Positions 1 through 7,558 of a DNA stretch of 64,000 nucleotides are shown here, in pieces; position 1 is the stretch's first letter, and the number at the start of each line of letters is the position of its first letter. Below the pieces are notes generated by a model that was not told the origin of the DNA, did not search any database, and was given only the letters and a program-made list of their open reading frames with translations. This DNA is from Acidobacteriota bacterium (GTDB taxonomy: Bacteria > Acidobacteriota > Thermoanaerobaculia > Multivoradales > Multivoraceae), in assembly GCA_026707545.1 (NCBI GenBank), contig JAPOWR010000001.1, positions 2,509,778-2,573,777 on the forward strand, given 5' to 3'. A program made the translations under genes and the position numbers.

Positions 1-944
1 CAGGCCGTCTCCCAGACGTTCGGGTCCTCGACCGTGAAGCCGTAGAGCAGGTTGCCGTCCGGCAGGCGCTGGAAACGTTCGATCACATGCAGGTCCTTCG
101 TAGCCGAGCCGAGGGCCGGTTCTTCGCCGAAGTTCGTCGTGTCGACGACCAGCGTGTCGCCTTCCCACCAGCCGATCGAGTCGCCCATCCACCGTCTTTC
201 CGCAGCCGGCGCGTGCTCGCCGCCGATCCGCACGACGCGGGCATCGTGGACCATCTCGATCAGGATCATCACGTGGTTCCCGGTCTGCACGATCCGCTTG
301 TGGTTGTTGTAGAGGGCCGGCAGCATCGGTGGACCGCCGGTCGAACTGAACCCGAGCAGGCAACGCTCCGGCAACGGCCGCTGTTCCATGTTGTCGTAGG
401 GGCCGGAACCGTCCTCGTTCTCTTCCAGCCACCATGCGGTGCCGGTGTTCTTGTGACCGAACGCCGCGAACTGCGCCGCCGCCCGCGCCATGCCGGCAGG
501 CGTCATCTCCGGATACTGGCCGTTCGGCGGGTCGGTGATGATCGAGGTCCGCCACTTGCCGTCGATCCTGATCACGTTGTCGCCGGGGTCCATGTAGAAG
601 GCGTTGTAGCCGCCGCTGCCGCCCGATGCGACTTCGAGCCCCGGATCGAAGATCGGCGCCCCGCCGACCGGCGGTGCCTCGCGATTCGGATCGCTGGGCT
701 TGAAGTCCGCCTCGTAGATCTCCGCCTTGCGCTGGGCGATCGCCGCCGCCTCTTCGTCCGTCAGGGTCAGCCGGTCGCCGAACTCCCGCGGCCGAGTCAA
801 CGGCGTCAGAGTCGCTACGTTGTAGGCGCCGGAGAGGTCCGGCTTGCCGTCCGGCCGCCGCGGGACGTCGTCCTGGGCGGCAACGGCCACGGGGGCGGCC
901 AAGAGAACCGCCAGGGTCAGGAGAAGAACAAGTTTAGGCTTCAT
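1..944 (-). CDS. Exported GRWEGDTLVV-family protein, partial (C-terminus outside window)
   Basis: Begins with ATG at 944 and runs off the left edge of the window. The N-terminus is a clear signal peptide (MKPKLVLLLTLAVLLAAPVAVAA) followed by a PDLSG motif. Near the visible end is GWWEGDTLVVDTTNF, a variant of the GRWEGDTLVV signature also seen in the next two large genes upstream (1502-3301 and 3252-4094). I know this family only as uncharacterised exported proteins common in Acidobacteriota-like genomes; no reaction can be assigned. It is the last visible gene of a four-gene minus-strand operon, 70 bases after the DUF6152 gene. The function is unknown and the gene call is secure. Confidence 0.85.
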   Translation of the reverse strand, partial: MKPKLVLLLTLAVLLAAPVAVAAQDDVPRRPDGKPDLSGAYNVATLTPLTRPREFGDRLTLTDEEAAAIAQRKAEIYEADFKPSDPNREAPPVGGAPIFDPGLEVASGGSGGYNAFYMDPGDNVIRIDGKWRTSIITDPPNGQYPEMTPAGMARAAAQFAAFGHKNTGTAWWLEENEDGSGPYDNMEQRPLPERCLLGFSSTGGPPMLPALYNNHKRIVQTGNHVMILIEMVHDARVVRIGGEHAPAAERRWMGDSIGWWEGDTLVVDTTNFGEEPALGSATKDLHVIERFQRLPDGNLLYGFTVEDPNVWETA

Positions 945-1014
945 CCGGCACCTCCTCGTACGCAGGTTGGACGTCAACGGTACCACCGGCACAGCGCCCC
1001 GGCGCTTGTGCCCG

Positions 1015-1473
1015 CTAGCCTTCACCCGACTCCCGGTTGTCGTACGGCGCGCCAGTGCCGGACGACCCCGCGAACAGCCTGCGACCGTCCGGCAGCGTCA
1101 CGTCACGCCCGTTCGCCCGCGGCGCTCCGTCGATCGCCTGGTAGCCCTCGACGAGAACCTCGGTGCCCGGAGCGACCGAGTTCTTCTTCCAGCCGCGCCG
1201 CACCAGAGCGCCCGGCGGGCCGCACTCGACCATCCAGGCCGTCACGGTGCCGTCCTCGTCGGTGACGTCGATGTGGATCCACGCGTGCGGGTTCACCCAC
1301 TCGACCTTCGTCACCTTGCCGCGCAGCCGGACAGGCTTCGTGGCGTCGAACTCGGCCGCGAAGGCGTGGTGCGCCGCGGCTGGCTCCGGCGGTACGAGAA
1401 GGACCAGGCTCAGAGCCAATGCAACGCCAAGAACCGACAGGGCGACGCGGGCGACGTACGGCTTCGTTCTCAT
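1015..1473 (-). CDS. DUF6152-family exported protein
   Basis: 152 residues. The start is placed at ATG 1473 because GGGAGGA lies a few bases upstream; an in-frame GTG at 1497 would be longer but has no such site. A signal peptide (MRTKPYVARVALSVLGVALA...) ends at AAAHHAFAAEF, the HHA-type start of the mature DUF6152 domain. The body carries RGKVTKVEWVNPHAWIHIDV, the typical NPH core, then WMVECGPPG and a C-terminal GRDVTLPDGRRLF. The family is small, periplasmic and of unknown function. It is usually found, as here, beside GRWEGDTLVV-type proteins, which suggests a joint but unidentified role. It lies 28 bases after the VOC-fusion gene. Confidence 0.85.
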   Translation of the reverse strand: MRTKPYVARVALSVLGVALALSLVLLVPPEPAAAHHAFAAEFDATKPVRLRGKVTKVEWVNPHAWIHIDVTDEDGTVTAWMVECGPPGALVRRGWKKNSVAPGTEVLVEGYQAIDGAPRANGRDVTLPDGRRLFAGSSGTGAPYDNRESGEG

Positions 1474-1501
1474 GCTCACGGTCCTCCCGATGGACACTGC
1501 T

Positions 1502-3301
1502 CTACTGGGCTCCCGAGCCCGTCTCCGCCGCTGCAGCGGCCTCTTCGCGGTCCCGGGCGCGGGCGCCGGAGAGGATGTTCGTCATCCCGTAGTTGCCTTC
1601 GTGGCAGGCGTACTCGACGAGTTCGTACTGCTCGTTGTCCAGCTCGAACTCGAAGCGGCCGGTCCACGGACGGGTCCAGACGGTCGGGTCTTCTACGGTG
1701 AAGCGGTACTCGAGCCGGCTCGGACCGAGGCGCGTGTAGCGCTCGGTGAGCTTCATGTGTTCGCTGGAGCCCCGGTAGTTCGTGCGGCCGTTGAAACCGG
1801 TCGTCTCCACAACCAGGGTGTCACCCTCCCAGCGGCCCTGGGGATCTCCGAGCCACTGCCTGATCCCCGGACCGAGCGGCTCACGCTCGGCCGTGGGCAC
1901 GACCCGGGTCTCGTGGATCATCTCCTTCTGAATCGCGACGTAGCCGGGGCTCTGGCTGATCTGCAGGCCGTTGTTGTAGATCGAGGGCATCATCATCCCC
2001 GGCACGCCCCGGGTGATGCAACGGACGTAGGCGCTCAGGTCTTCGGGGCCCGCCGGCCGGCGCCTGACGTAGTCGCCGAAGGACGCGGCGGCGTTCCGAC
2101 GGCGCTCCTGCGCCTCCTCGGTCAGGGCCGGCAAGCGACCGTCAGGAGGGTCGACGATCATGGCCACCTGCCGCGACGGCGCGGACTTGACGTAGCCCAG
2201 CGTCGTGTCCCGCCACTCGCGCTCGTAGCCCCAGATGCTCCCCAGTGTGCCCCGCTCGCGGCGCGCCGCCGCCTCTTCGGCCGTCAGTTCTTCGACATCG
2301 GCCAGTTCCTCCGATCGTTCGAGCGGAATGCCGTGAGCCTTGTTGCCGGACCACATCCCCTGCAGGTCGGGCGTGCCCCAGGGCGTCCTCGGCACGACGT
2401 ACGGCTCAGCCAAGGCGACCTCGTCTGCATCCGATCCGAAGTCGGCGTCGACGCCCTGCCAGCCCGGTTCGATCACCGCCACGCGCACGTTGTCGGGAGC
2501 GGAGACGAAACCGCGCTTCGCATCGGAACGGCCTCCCGCGGGCCGCTCGGGATCCGTCGTGAAGCGGACACCACGGTCGCGCAGGCCGACCGCCGCCGTG
2601 TCGAGATCGGCGAGCTCGAAGGCCAGGTGATCGATCGCCCGGCCGGCGCTCGGCGCGGGCTGGCCCTCGGGGTGCTCCGAAGCGAACAGCCAGACCTCGC
2701 CGAAGCGAAGGCCGTCTTGCACTCCGAGCAAGCTCTCGGGCACGCCGCCGAAGGTCTCGCGGTACCAGCCAAGGGTCCGTTCCGGATCGCTCGCACTCAG
2801 GTGGACGTGGTGGAAGCCCACCGTGTCCGGATCCTCGACGAGTTCGATCCGCGTCCCCCATGGATCGAAGATGCGGCCGACCTTGAACAGACCAGGTTCT
2901 TCGCGCAGCGTCGAACCGTCGTCGTAGCGCTGCAGGCGAACGCCGGAGCCCCGAACGCCCACCTTCTCGAGAGTCGCCATCTTCTCCGTCAGATCAGGGA
3001 AGGAGAAACCGATGTGGTCGATTCCGGTGCCCTGGCTTGCGCCCATGATGGGGCCCTGGGTGAACTCGATCACCGCGTTGCCGCAGTCGATCGCCTCGGC
3101 GCGGCCCTCGATCGGCTCACAATCCAGGTGGCGCGCGTACCACTTCACCGCCTCGCTGCGGGCGGAAGTCGTCAATTGCACGGTCACGTCGCCCGCCGCC
3201 GCCGGGACCGCGGTCAGTCCCAGCACGAGCGCGGCGGCAACGGCCGAAACGCTAAGGATCGTCGCCGGTCGGGGTGTCTTCGCGTCGGCGTAGGTGGCCA
3301 T
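1502..3301 (-). CDS. Exported fusion: two VOC (glyoxalase-fold) domains plus GRWEGDTLVV-family domain
   Basis: 599 residues from ATG 3301 (GAGGAG upstream; an in-frame GTG at 3328 is less likely). A signal peptide covers roughly residues 10-37. Residues about 41-156 and 162-278 are two VOC-like modules (DHIGFSFPDL...FDPWGTRIELVEDP; HHVHLSASDPERTLGWYRETFG...IDHLAFELADLD). From about 308 a GRWEGDTLVV-family domain follows (WGTPDLQGMWSG, then GRWEGDTLVVETTGFN at about 489-504). The same C-terminal domain stands alone in the flanking genes. VOC proteins are usually metal-dependent lyases, isomerases or dioxygenases, but I cannot name a substrate. The first 50 bases overlap the end of the upstream gene, so the two are probably translated from one message. 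Confidence 0.85.
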   Translation of the reverse strand: MATYADAKTPRPATILSVSAVAAALVLGLTAVPAAAGDVTVQLTTSARSEAVKWYARHLDCEPIEGRAEAIDCGNAVIEFTQGPIMGASQGTGIDHIGFSFPDLTEKMATLEKVGVRGSGVRLQRYDDGSTLREEPGLFKVGRIFDPWGTRIELVEDPDTVGFHHVHLSASDPERTLGWYRETFGGVPESLLGVQDGLRFGEVWLFASEHPEGQPAPSAGRAIDHLAFELADLDTAAVGLRDRGVRFTTDPERPAGGRSDAKRGFVSAPDNVRVAVIEPGWQGVDADFGSDADEVALAEPYVVPRTPWGTPDLQGMWSGNKAHGIPLERSEELADVEELTAEEAAARRERGTLGSIWGYEREWRDTTLGYVKSAPSRQVAMIVDPPDGRLPALTEEAQERRRNAAASFGDYVRRRPAGPEDLSAYVRCITRGVPGMMMPSIYNNGLQISQSPGYVAIQKEMIHETRVVPTAEREPLGPGIRQWLGDPQGRWEGDTLVVETTGFNGRTNYRGSSEHMKLTERYTRLGPSRLEYRFTVEDPTVWTRPWTGRFEFELDNEQYELVEYACHEGNYGMTNILSGARARDREEAAAAAETGSGAQ

Positions 3302-4094
3302 ACAGCAGCTCCTCGGAAAACTCGACACACTTGTACTCCAGCACCCGGACGTTCTCCTCCAGGCGCCTATAGAGAGGCATCCGGATCGTCCAGGGACGGG
3401 TGAAGACGTTGGGGTCCTCTAGCGTCGCCTCGTAGGTCATCGCGTTCGGGCCGGTCGGCGTGTAGCGCTCGGTGACGCGCAACGTATCGCTGGCGAAGTT
3501 TCCGGCCCGGTCGAACCAGGCCTGGCCGGTGAAGCCAGCGGCCCCGACGACCAGGGTGTCGCCCTCCCAGCGTCCGTGCGAACGGCCCATCCAACTGTCG
3601 ATCGGCGCCGGCTCCGGGTTTTCCTTGTCCATGTGGATCGTCCGGTTCGCCTCGGCGAAGCCGTAGACGATCATGATGTGGCTCGTGCCCTGGAGGATCT
3701 GGAACGGAAACGGCATGTAGGTCGCCCGCGGCACCCCGGGCAGGTAGCACTTCGCCTCGGGGTCTTCGCGCCAGCGGTTCTCGAAGTTCTTCCGCTGCTG
3801 CTCGCGAGCCCAGTCCTGGTAGGGGATCTCGCCGCCGACGACGACGCCCTGGCCCGGCGGCATCGTCGTGAGCGTGCCGTACTCCGCCGGCCCACTGGCC
3901 GCGTTGTGGTCCTCCAGGTTCCAGTGAGCCGTGTTGATCGCCTGCCAGACGCCGTTGATGTCCGGGTTGCCGTCGTAGTGGCGCGGCACCGCGCCGCCCG
4001 TGTCCTGCGCCAGGGCCGGCGCCGACAGGACCAACGTGAAACCGGCGAGCAACAGCGCCCGCCGCCATGGTTTCGAATGGCGTCGTTTCGTCAT
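3252..4094 (-). CDS. Exported GRWEGDTLVV-family protein
   Basis: 280 residues. ATG at 4094 gives a proper signal peptide (MTKRRHSKPWRRALLLAGFTLVLSAPALA) with cleavage before QDTGG; the longer open frame upstream has no such feature. The mature part has DINGVWQAIN, SHIMIVYGFAEANRTIHMD and SHGRWEGDTLVVGAAGFTGQAW, the family signature. The C-terminus (RVLEYKCVEFSEE) resembles the end of the VOC-fusion gene (YELVEYACHEGNYG), so these are paralogues. It is the first gene of the leftward operon and its start lies 106 bases from the divergent SDR gene. No enzymatic activity is known to me for the family. Confidence 0.85.
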   Translation of the reverse strand: MTKRRHSKPWRRALLLAGFTLVLSAPALAQDTGGAVPRHYDGNPDINGVWQAINTAHWNLEDHNAASGPAEYGTLTTMPPGQGVVVGGEIPYQDWAREQQRKNFENRWREDPEAKCYLPGVPRATYMPFPFQILQGTSHIMIVYGFAEANRTIHMDKENPEPAPIDSWMGRSHGRWEGDTLVVGAAGFTGQAWFDRAGNFASDTLRVTERYTPTGPNAMTYEATLEDPNVFTRPWTIRMPLYRRLEENVRVLEYKCVEFSEELLYGHLRRREDTPTGDDP

Positions 4095-4200
4095 TTCGTA
4101 CGGTGCGGAACGGACGGGGAGCATACCAACCGCCGTCGCCGCGCGGGCAGGGGCGCAATACACTCGGCCCTCACCATTCAGCCTTCGGGGGGACACAGCG

Positions 4201-4989
4201 ATGATCGATCTGAACCTGACCGGCCGCCGGGCCGTTGTCACCGGCGCCAGCCTCGGAATTGGCGCCGCCGCCGTCCGCCTGCTCGCGGACCACGGCGCAG
4301 AAGTCGCGTTCTGCGCCCGCAGCGAAGACGCCGTCAACGACCTCGACGGCTATCAGCCAACCTCCGGCGACGGCAGCGCCCATGGCCACATCACCGACAT
4401 GGCCGAACGCGACTCGATCGACGCATTCTTCGGGGCGGTCCTGGCCGGCGGTACGGTGGACATCCTGGTCAACAACGTGGGTGCCGGACCGTCGCGGAAC
4501 TTCCTGTACATGACCGACGACGACTGGGAGGAACTGTTCCGGCTCAACCTGCTGTCGGCCGTGCGCAGCACGCGCCATTGCCTGCCCGGCATGCGCAAGC
4601 AGAAGTGGGGCCGGGTGGTCATGATCGCGAGCGGGGCCGCCAAGTATCCGGGCCCGGCGCTGATCGACTACGGCGCCTCGAAGGCGGCCATGGTCGCTAC
4701 GGGCAAAGCCCTGTCCAAGAAGTACGGGCGCGACAACGTGCTGTTCAACTCCGTCCTGCCCGGCCTGATCCACACCGCGATGTGGGAGCGGGCGGCGAAG
4801 GAGATCGCGAACGCCCGCGGCGGCGACTGGGAGGACGTGATCAGGAACAACGGCAAGAGCGTGCCGGTGGGCCGCTACGGGACCTCCGAGGAGGTGGCCA
4901 ACATGATCGTCTTCCTGTGTTCCGAGGCCGCCTCCTACGTCAACGGCGCGGTGATCGACGTCGACGGCGGACAGGGGCCCCACACCTGA
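4201..4989 (+). CDS. SDR-family NAD(P)-dependent oxidoreductase
   Basis: 262 residues from ATG 4201, which begins exactly at the Rossmann domain. The cofactor motif is TGASLGIG near residue 15, with LVNNVG at about 89-94. The catalytic Ser is in MIASGAA and YGASKAAM supplies the YxxxK Tyr/Lys pair. The C-terminal VNGAVIDVDGGQGP is the classical SDR ending. All catalytic residues are present, so it should be an active cytosolic alcohol/ketone oxidoreductase of FabG type; the substrate is unknown. It is a single gene, divergent from the leftward operon and convergent with the toxin-antitoxin pair. Confidence 0.9.
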   Translation: MIDLNLTGRRAVVTGASLGIGAAAVRLLADHGAEVAFCARSEDAVNDLDGYQPTSGDGSAHGHITDMAERDSIDAFFGAVLAGGTVDILVNNVGAGPSRNFLYMTDDDWEELFRLNLLSAVRSTRHCLPGMRKQKWGRVVMIASGAAKYPGPALIDYGASKAAMVATGKALSKKYGRDNVLFNSVLPGLIHTAMWERAAKEIANARGGDWEDVIRNNGKSVPVGRYGTSEEVANMIVFLCSEAASYVNGAVIDVDGGQGPHT

Positions 4990-5019
4990 GACTCGGAGTC
5001 CGCGACGGGGTTGGCGGCT

Positions 5020-5412
5020 CTAGTTACGCAGGATGGCGATGTCGGACACCTCCGCGAGCTGGGCGTCAGCCGTGATCAGCGTCAGGTCCATCACCTTCGC
5101 AGTGGCGGCCAGGAAGCGATCCGCCGGATCCTGATGCGGAAGATCGACTGCACGGCTCGCCGATGCGATCTCATGGGTAATGGTGGCTTGCCGGGTGGGC
5201 ATTCGTCTCATCGCATCTTCGATCCATGCCTCGACGGCCACGTTCAGAACGACACGGCCCCGTTCCGTCAACATTGCGAGTTCCCAGATACTGATCGGCG
5301 ACAGCCAGAGTTCGTTCTCCGGCGACTCAAGGGCGCTCACCGTTTCGCCGCGCAGGCGTCTCCGGTCCAGTCGGCTCCACAGCCAGATATGAGTGTCGAG
5401 AAGGAGTCTCAA
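5020..5412 (-). CDS. vapC: PIN-domain ribonuclease toxin (VapC-like)
   Basis: 130 residues. I place the start at TTG 5412: it overlaps the antitoxin stop as TTGA and has GGAGGT just upstream. A longer GTG start at 5430 is possible. PIN acidic residues are visible in LLLDTHIWLW, SIWELAML, DPADRFLAATA and LITADAQL. VapC-type toxins are Mg-dependent RNases that often cut tRNA or rRNA and are held inactive by a co-expressed antitoxin. The partner is the adjacent Phd/YefM-type gene, so this is a standard type II module. Confidence 0.88.
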   Translation of the reverse strand: MRLLLDTHIWLWSRLDRRRLRGETVSALESPENELWLSPISIWELAMLTERGRVVLNVAVEAWIEDAMRRMPTRQATITHEIASASRAVDLPHQDPADRFLAATAKVMDLTLITADAQLAEVSDIAILRN

Positions 5413-5651
5413 GACCGCAGGACCTCCCACTCCTCTTCCGGCACGACCGGCGAAACGATGTCACCGACGATCTTCCCGGTGTGCTTCATGTCACCAAGCA
5501 CGCGGCGCGGTTGAACGGCCGGCGAGGGCGGAACGATCTCGGCCACCGGTTTGCCGAAGCGGGTGACGAGCACCGGCTCCCCGGTTCGGTTGACCTGCTT
5601 CAGCACAGCCAGGCAGGTTGCCTTGAACTTCGAGACGGCGATCTCTTCCAT
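5409..5651 (-). CDS. Phd/YefM-type antitoxin
   Basis: 80 residues from ATG 5651, chosen because GAGGAGGAGC lies immediately upstream and the protein starts at the family N-terminus (MEEIAVSKFKATCLAVL). The fold signature continues as VNRTGEPVLVTRFGKPVAEIVP, typical of the DNA-binding N-terminal domain. The C-terminal tail (IVSPVVPEEEWEVLRS) would wrap the toxin. The stop overlaps the toxin start, giving translational coupling. Such antitoxins usually repress their own promoter, probably in the approximately 150-base gap upstream (5652-5805), where I see no clear operator. Confidence 0.87.
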   Translation of the reverse strand: MEEIAVSKFKATCLAVLKQVNRTGEPVLVTRFGKPVAEIVPPSPAVQPRRVLGDMKHTGKIVGDIVSPVVPEEEWEVLRS

Positions 5652-5805
5652 TTGCTCCTCCTCCGATGCCTTGAAGCCACACTTGTACCATCTCCCGTGA
5701 CCATGGTCAAACGTCATGGTCAACTCTCATCCGCTGCCGGCGAACGAGGGACTTGGGGGTGTGGAACCGGGGAGGAGAACGCCCGAGCTACCGCAACCTC
5801 GAGCT

Positions 5806-6651
5806 CTACTGCTCCTCCGACCCCTCGATCTCGGCGATTCCTGAGGCCGTCTCCTCGAGCAGCGCCTGCGCGCCGCGGCGGATCAGGTTGCCGACGCCGG
5901 GCGCCTGGAAGAAGCTGAAGCCCTCGCGGTCACGCCAGGCCAGCGGACCGCCCAGTTTGAGGCCGGCGCCTAGCACCGCGTCACGGATGCGGTCGACCAT
6001 CGCCTCGTACTCCGGCTCGCCCTGGCGCTTGCCGGAGAAGCTGTAGAGGTCGGTCGAGGCCGCGAACACGACGTCGACGCCGGGCACGGCCGCGATCTCC
6101 TCGACCGCCTCGACCCCGGCCGGCGACTCGATCATCGCCACGATCAGGATGTTCTCGTTGGCCGTGGCGCGGTAGTCGCGGCCCCAGAGCGCGCCGTACT
6201 GGCCGCCGCCGAGGCTGCGCCGCCCCTCGGGCGGGAACTTGGCGAAGCGCACCGCCCGCTCCATCTTCTCGGCCGTGCGCACCATCGGCACCACGATGCC
6301 GAGCGCGCCGAGATCGACCGCTTTCTGGATGTCGCCCTCCGTCGCGTCCGGCACGCGGATGAAGGGGATGGCGGAGGCGTCCCGGCAGGTCCAGAGCATC
6401 CGCGCCACGTCCTGGTAGGTCAGCGGGCTGTGCTGCATCTCGATCCAGGTGAAGTCGAAGCCGGCGTTGGCGGCCGCGCAATAGCTGTCGGGATCCGACG
6501 AGGAGATGCTGACGCCGACGATCCCCTCGCCGCCCATCAGCTTCTGCTTGGCGGTGTTGTACATCCGCACGTCGCCGCCGTCCTGTGCCGCCACCATCGC
6601 GGCCACACTCAGGGACAGCGACAGCGCGAAAGCAGTGCGAAGCGTCTTCAT
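5806..6651 (-). CDS. HpcH/HpaI-type aldolase with signal peptide
   Basis: 281 residues. ATG 6651 overlaps the stop of the upstream enoyl-CoA hydratase gene as ATGA and is preceded by GGAGGA. After a signal-peptide-like N-terminus (MKTLRTAFALSLSLSVAAMVAA), the HpcH/HpaI/citrate lyase barrel follows: FTWIEMQHSPLTY, PFIRVPDA, GALGIVVPMVRTAE, RRSLGGGQYG and MIESPAGVEAVEEI, the last being the usual metal-binding Glu region. Family members cleave 2-keto-3-deoxy acids or hydroxyacyl compounds and are normally cytosolic, so the export signal is unusual. The operon partner suggests catabolism of an organic acid. Confidence 0.85.
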   Translation of the reverse strand: MKTLRTAFALSLSLSVAAMVAAQDGGDVRMYNTAKQKLMGGEGIVGVSISSSDPDSYCAAANAGFDFTWIEMQHSPLTYQDVARMLWTCRDASAIPFIRVPDATEGDIQKAVDLGALGIVVPMVRTAEKMERAVRFAKFPPEGRRSLGGGQYGALWGRDYRATANENILIVAMIESPAGVEAVEEIAAVPGVDVVFAASTDLYSFSGKRQGEPEYEAMVDRIRDAVLGAGLKLGGPLAWRDREGFSFFQAPGVGNLIRRGAQALLEETASGIAEIEGSEEQ

Positions 6652-7511
6652 GCGTCCTCCCTCGCTTCCGAAGCGTCGGTCGGATCCACCGGTGTCTGTC
6701 CGGCGCGACCACCGCGCTGGCCGCGCAACGCCAGGTCGACGCCGACGAGGCGACGGTTGCCCTCGACCCGGCTGGAACTGCCACGGATCTCCCGTACCAC
6801 CAGGTAGTCCGCGAAGGCGGCTTCGACGTTCGCGCTGTAGCCCATCGCGTCCTGAGCCTTGTTCACGGCGAGCTTGCCGAGGCGCAGCACCGCGGGATCG
6901 TTCTCGGCGATCCGTTCGGCATAGGCCATCGTCTCGCGTTCCAGTTCGTCCTCCGCGTAGACCCGGTTGACCAGACCCAACTCGCGCGCCTCCTCCCCGT
7001 CGATGAAACGGCTCTCGAACAGCAACTCCTTCGCCTTGCGGGGATGGATGTCCCAGGGCACGGTGAAGGTCTCGAACAGGCTCGCCAGAAAGCGGGCGCT
7101 GGGCGCCGCGAAGATCAGGTCCATCGCCGCCGCGATCATCCAGCCGCCGAAGATGCAGTAGCCGTGCACCATCGCGATCGTCGGCTTGGGCAGGTTGCGC
7201 CACTTGACCGTGTTGTCCAGGTTGTACCAGCGGAACGCCTCGTACCAGTCCATGCCGACCCACTGGGTCAGCCCCCGGGCCTCGATGTCCGCCTGTTGCT
7301 CCGGCGTACCGAGGTCGTGCCCGGACGAGAAGTGCTTGCCGTCGCCCTTCAGCACGACGACCCGGACGTCCTCGTCGGCCATCGCCCGGTCGAGCTGGCG
7401 GTCCAGTTCGTCGAGCAGCTTCCAGCTCTGCGCGTTGTGGTAACGGGCGCGGTCCAGCGTCAGCACCGCGACCGGGCCGCGCCGTTCGTAGCGAACCTCT
7501 TCTGCTGCCAT
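6648..7511 (-). CDS. Enoyl-CoA hydratase/isomerase family protein
   Basis: 287 residues from ATG 7511. Crotonase-fold motifs are DLGTPEQ after HFSSGH (first oxyanion segment), then PTIAMVHGYCIFGGWMIAAAMDLIFAA (second oxyanion loop) and the LGLVNRV segment. The usual A-G-G in the second loop reads F-G-G, and no N-terminal signal is visible. The enzyme probably hydrates or isomerises an acyl-CoA in the cytosol. It is the first gene of a two-gene operon with the HpaI-like aldolase (4-base overlap) and diverges from the sulfatase gene across 47 bases. Confidence 0.88.
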   Translation of the reverse strand: MAAEEVRYERRGPVAVLTLDRARYHNAQSWKLLDELDRQLDRAMADEDVRVVVLKGDGKHFSSGHDLGTPEQQADIEARGLTQWVGMDWYEAFRWYNLDNTVKWRNLPKPTIAMVHGYCIFGGWMIAAAMDLIFAAPSARFLASLFETFTVPWDIHPRKAKELLFESRFIDGEEARELGLVNRVYAEDELERETMAYAERIAENDPAVLRLGKLAVNKAQDAMGYSANVEAAFADYLVVREIRGSSSRVEGNRRLVGVDLALRGQRGGRAGQTPVDPTDASEAREDA

Positions 7512-7558
7512 ATCCTGTCCTCGGCCTTTCTGGAGGGAGCCCGTGTGGGGGGAAGCCG

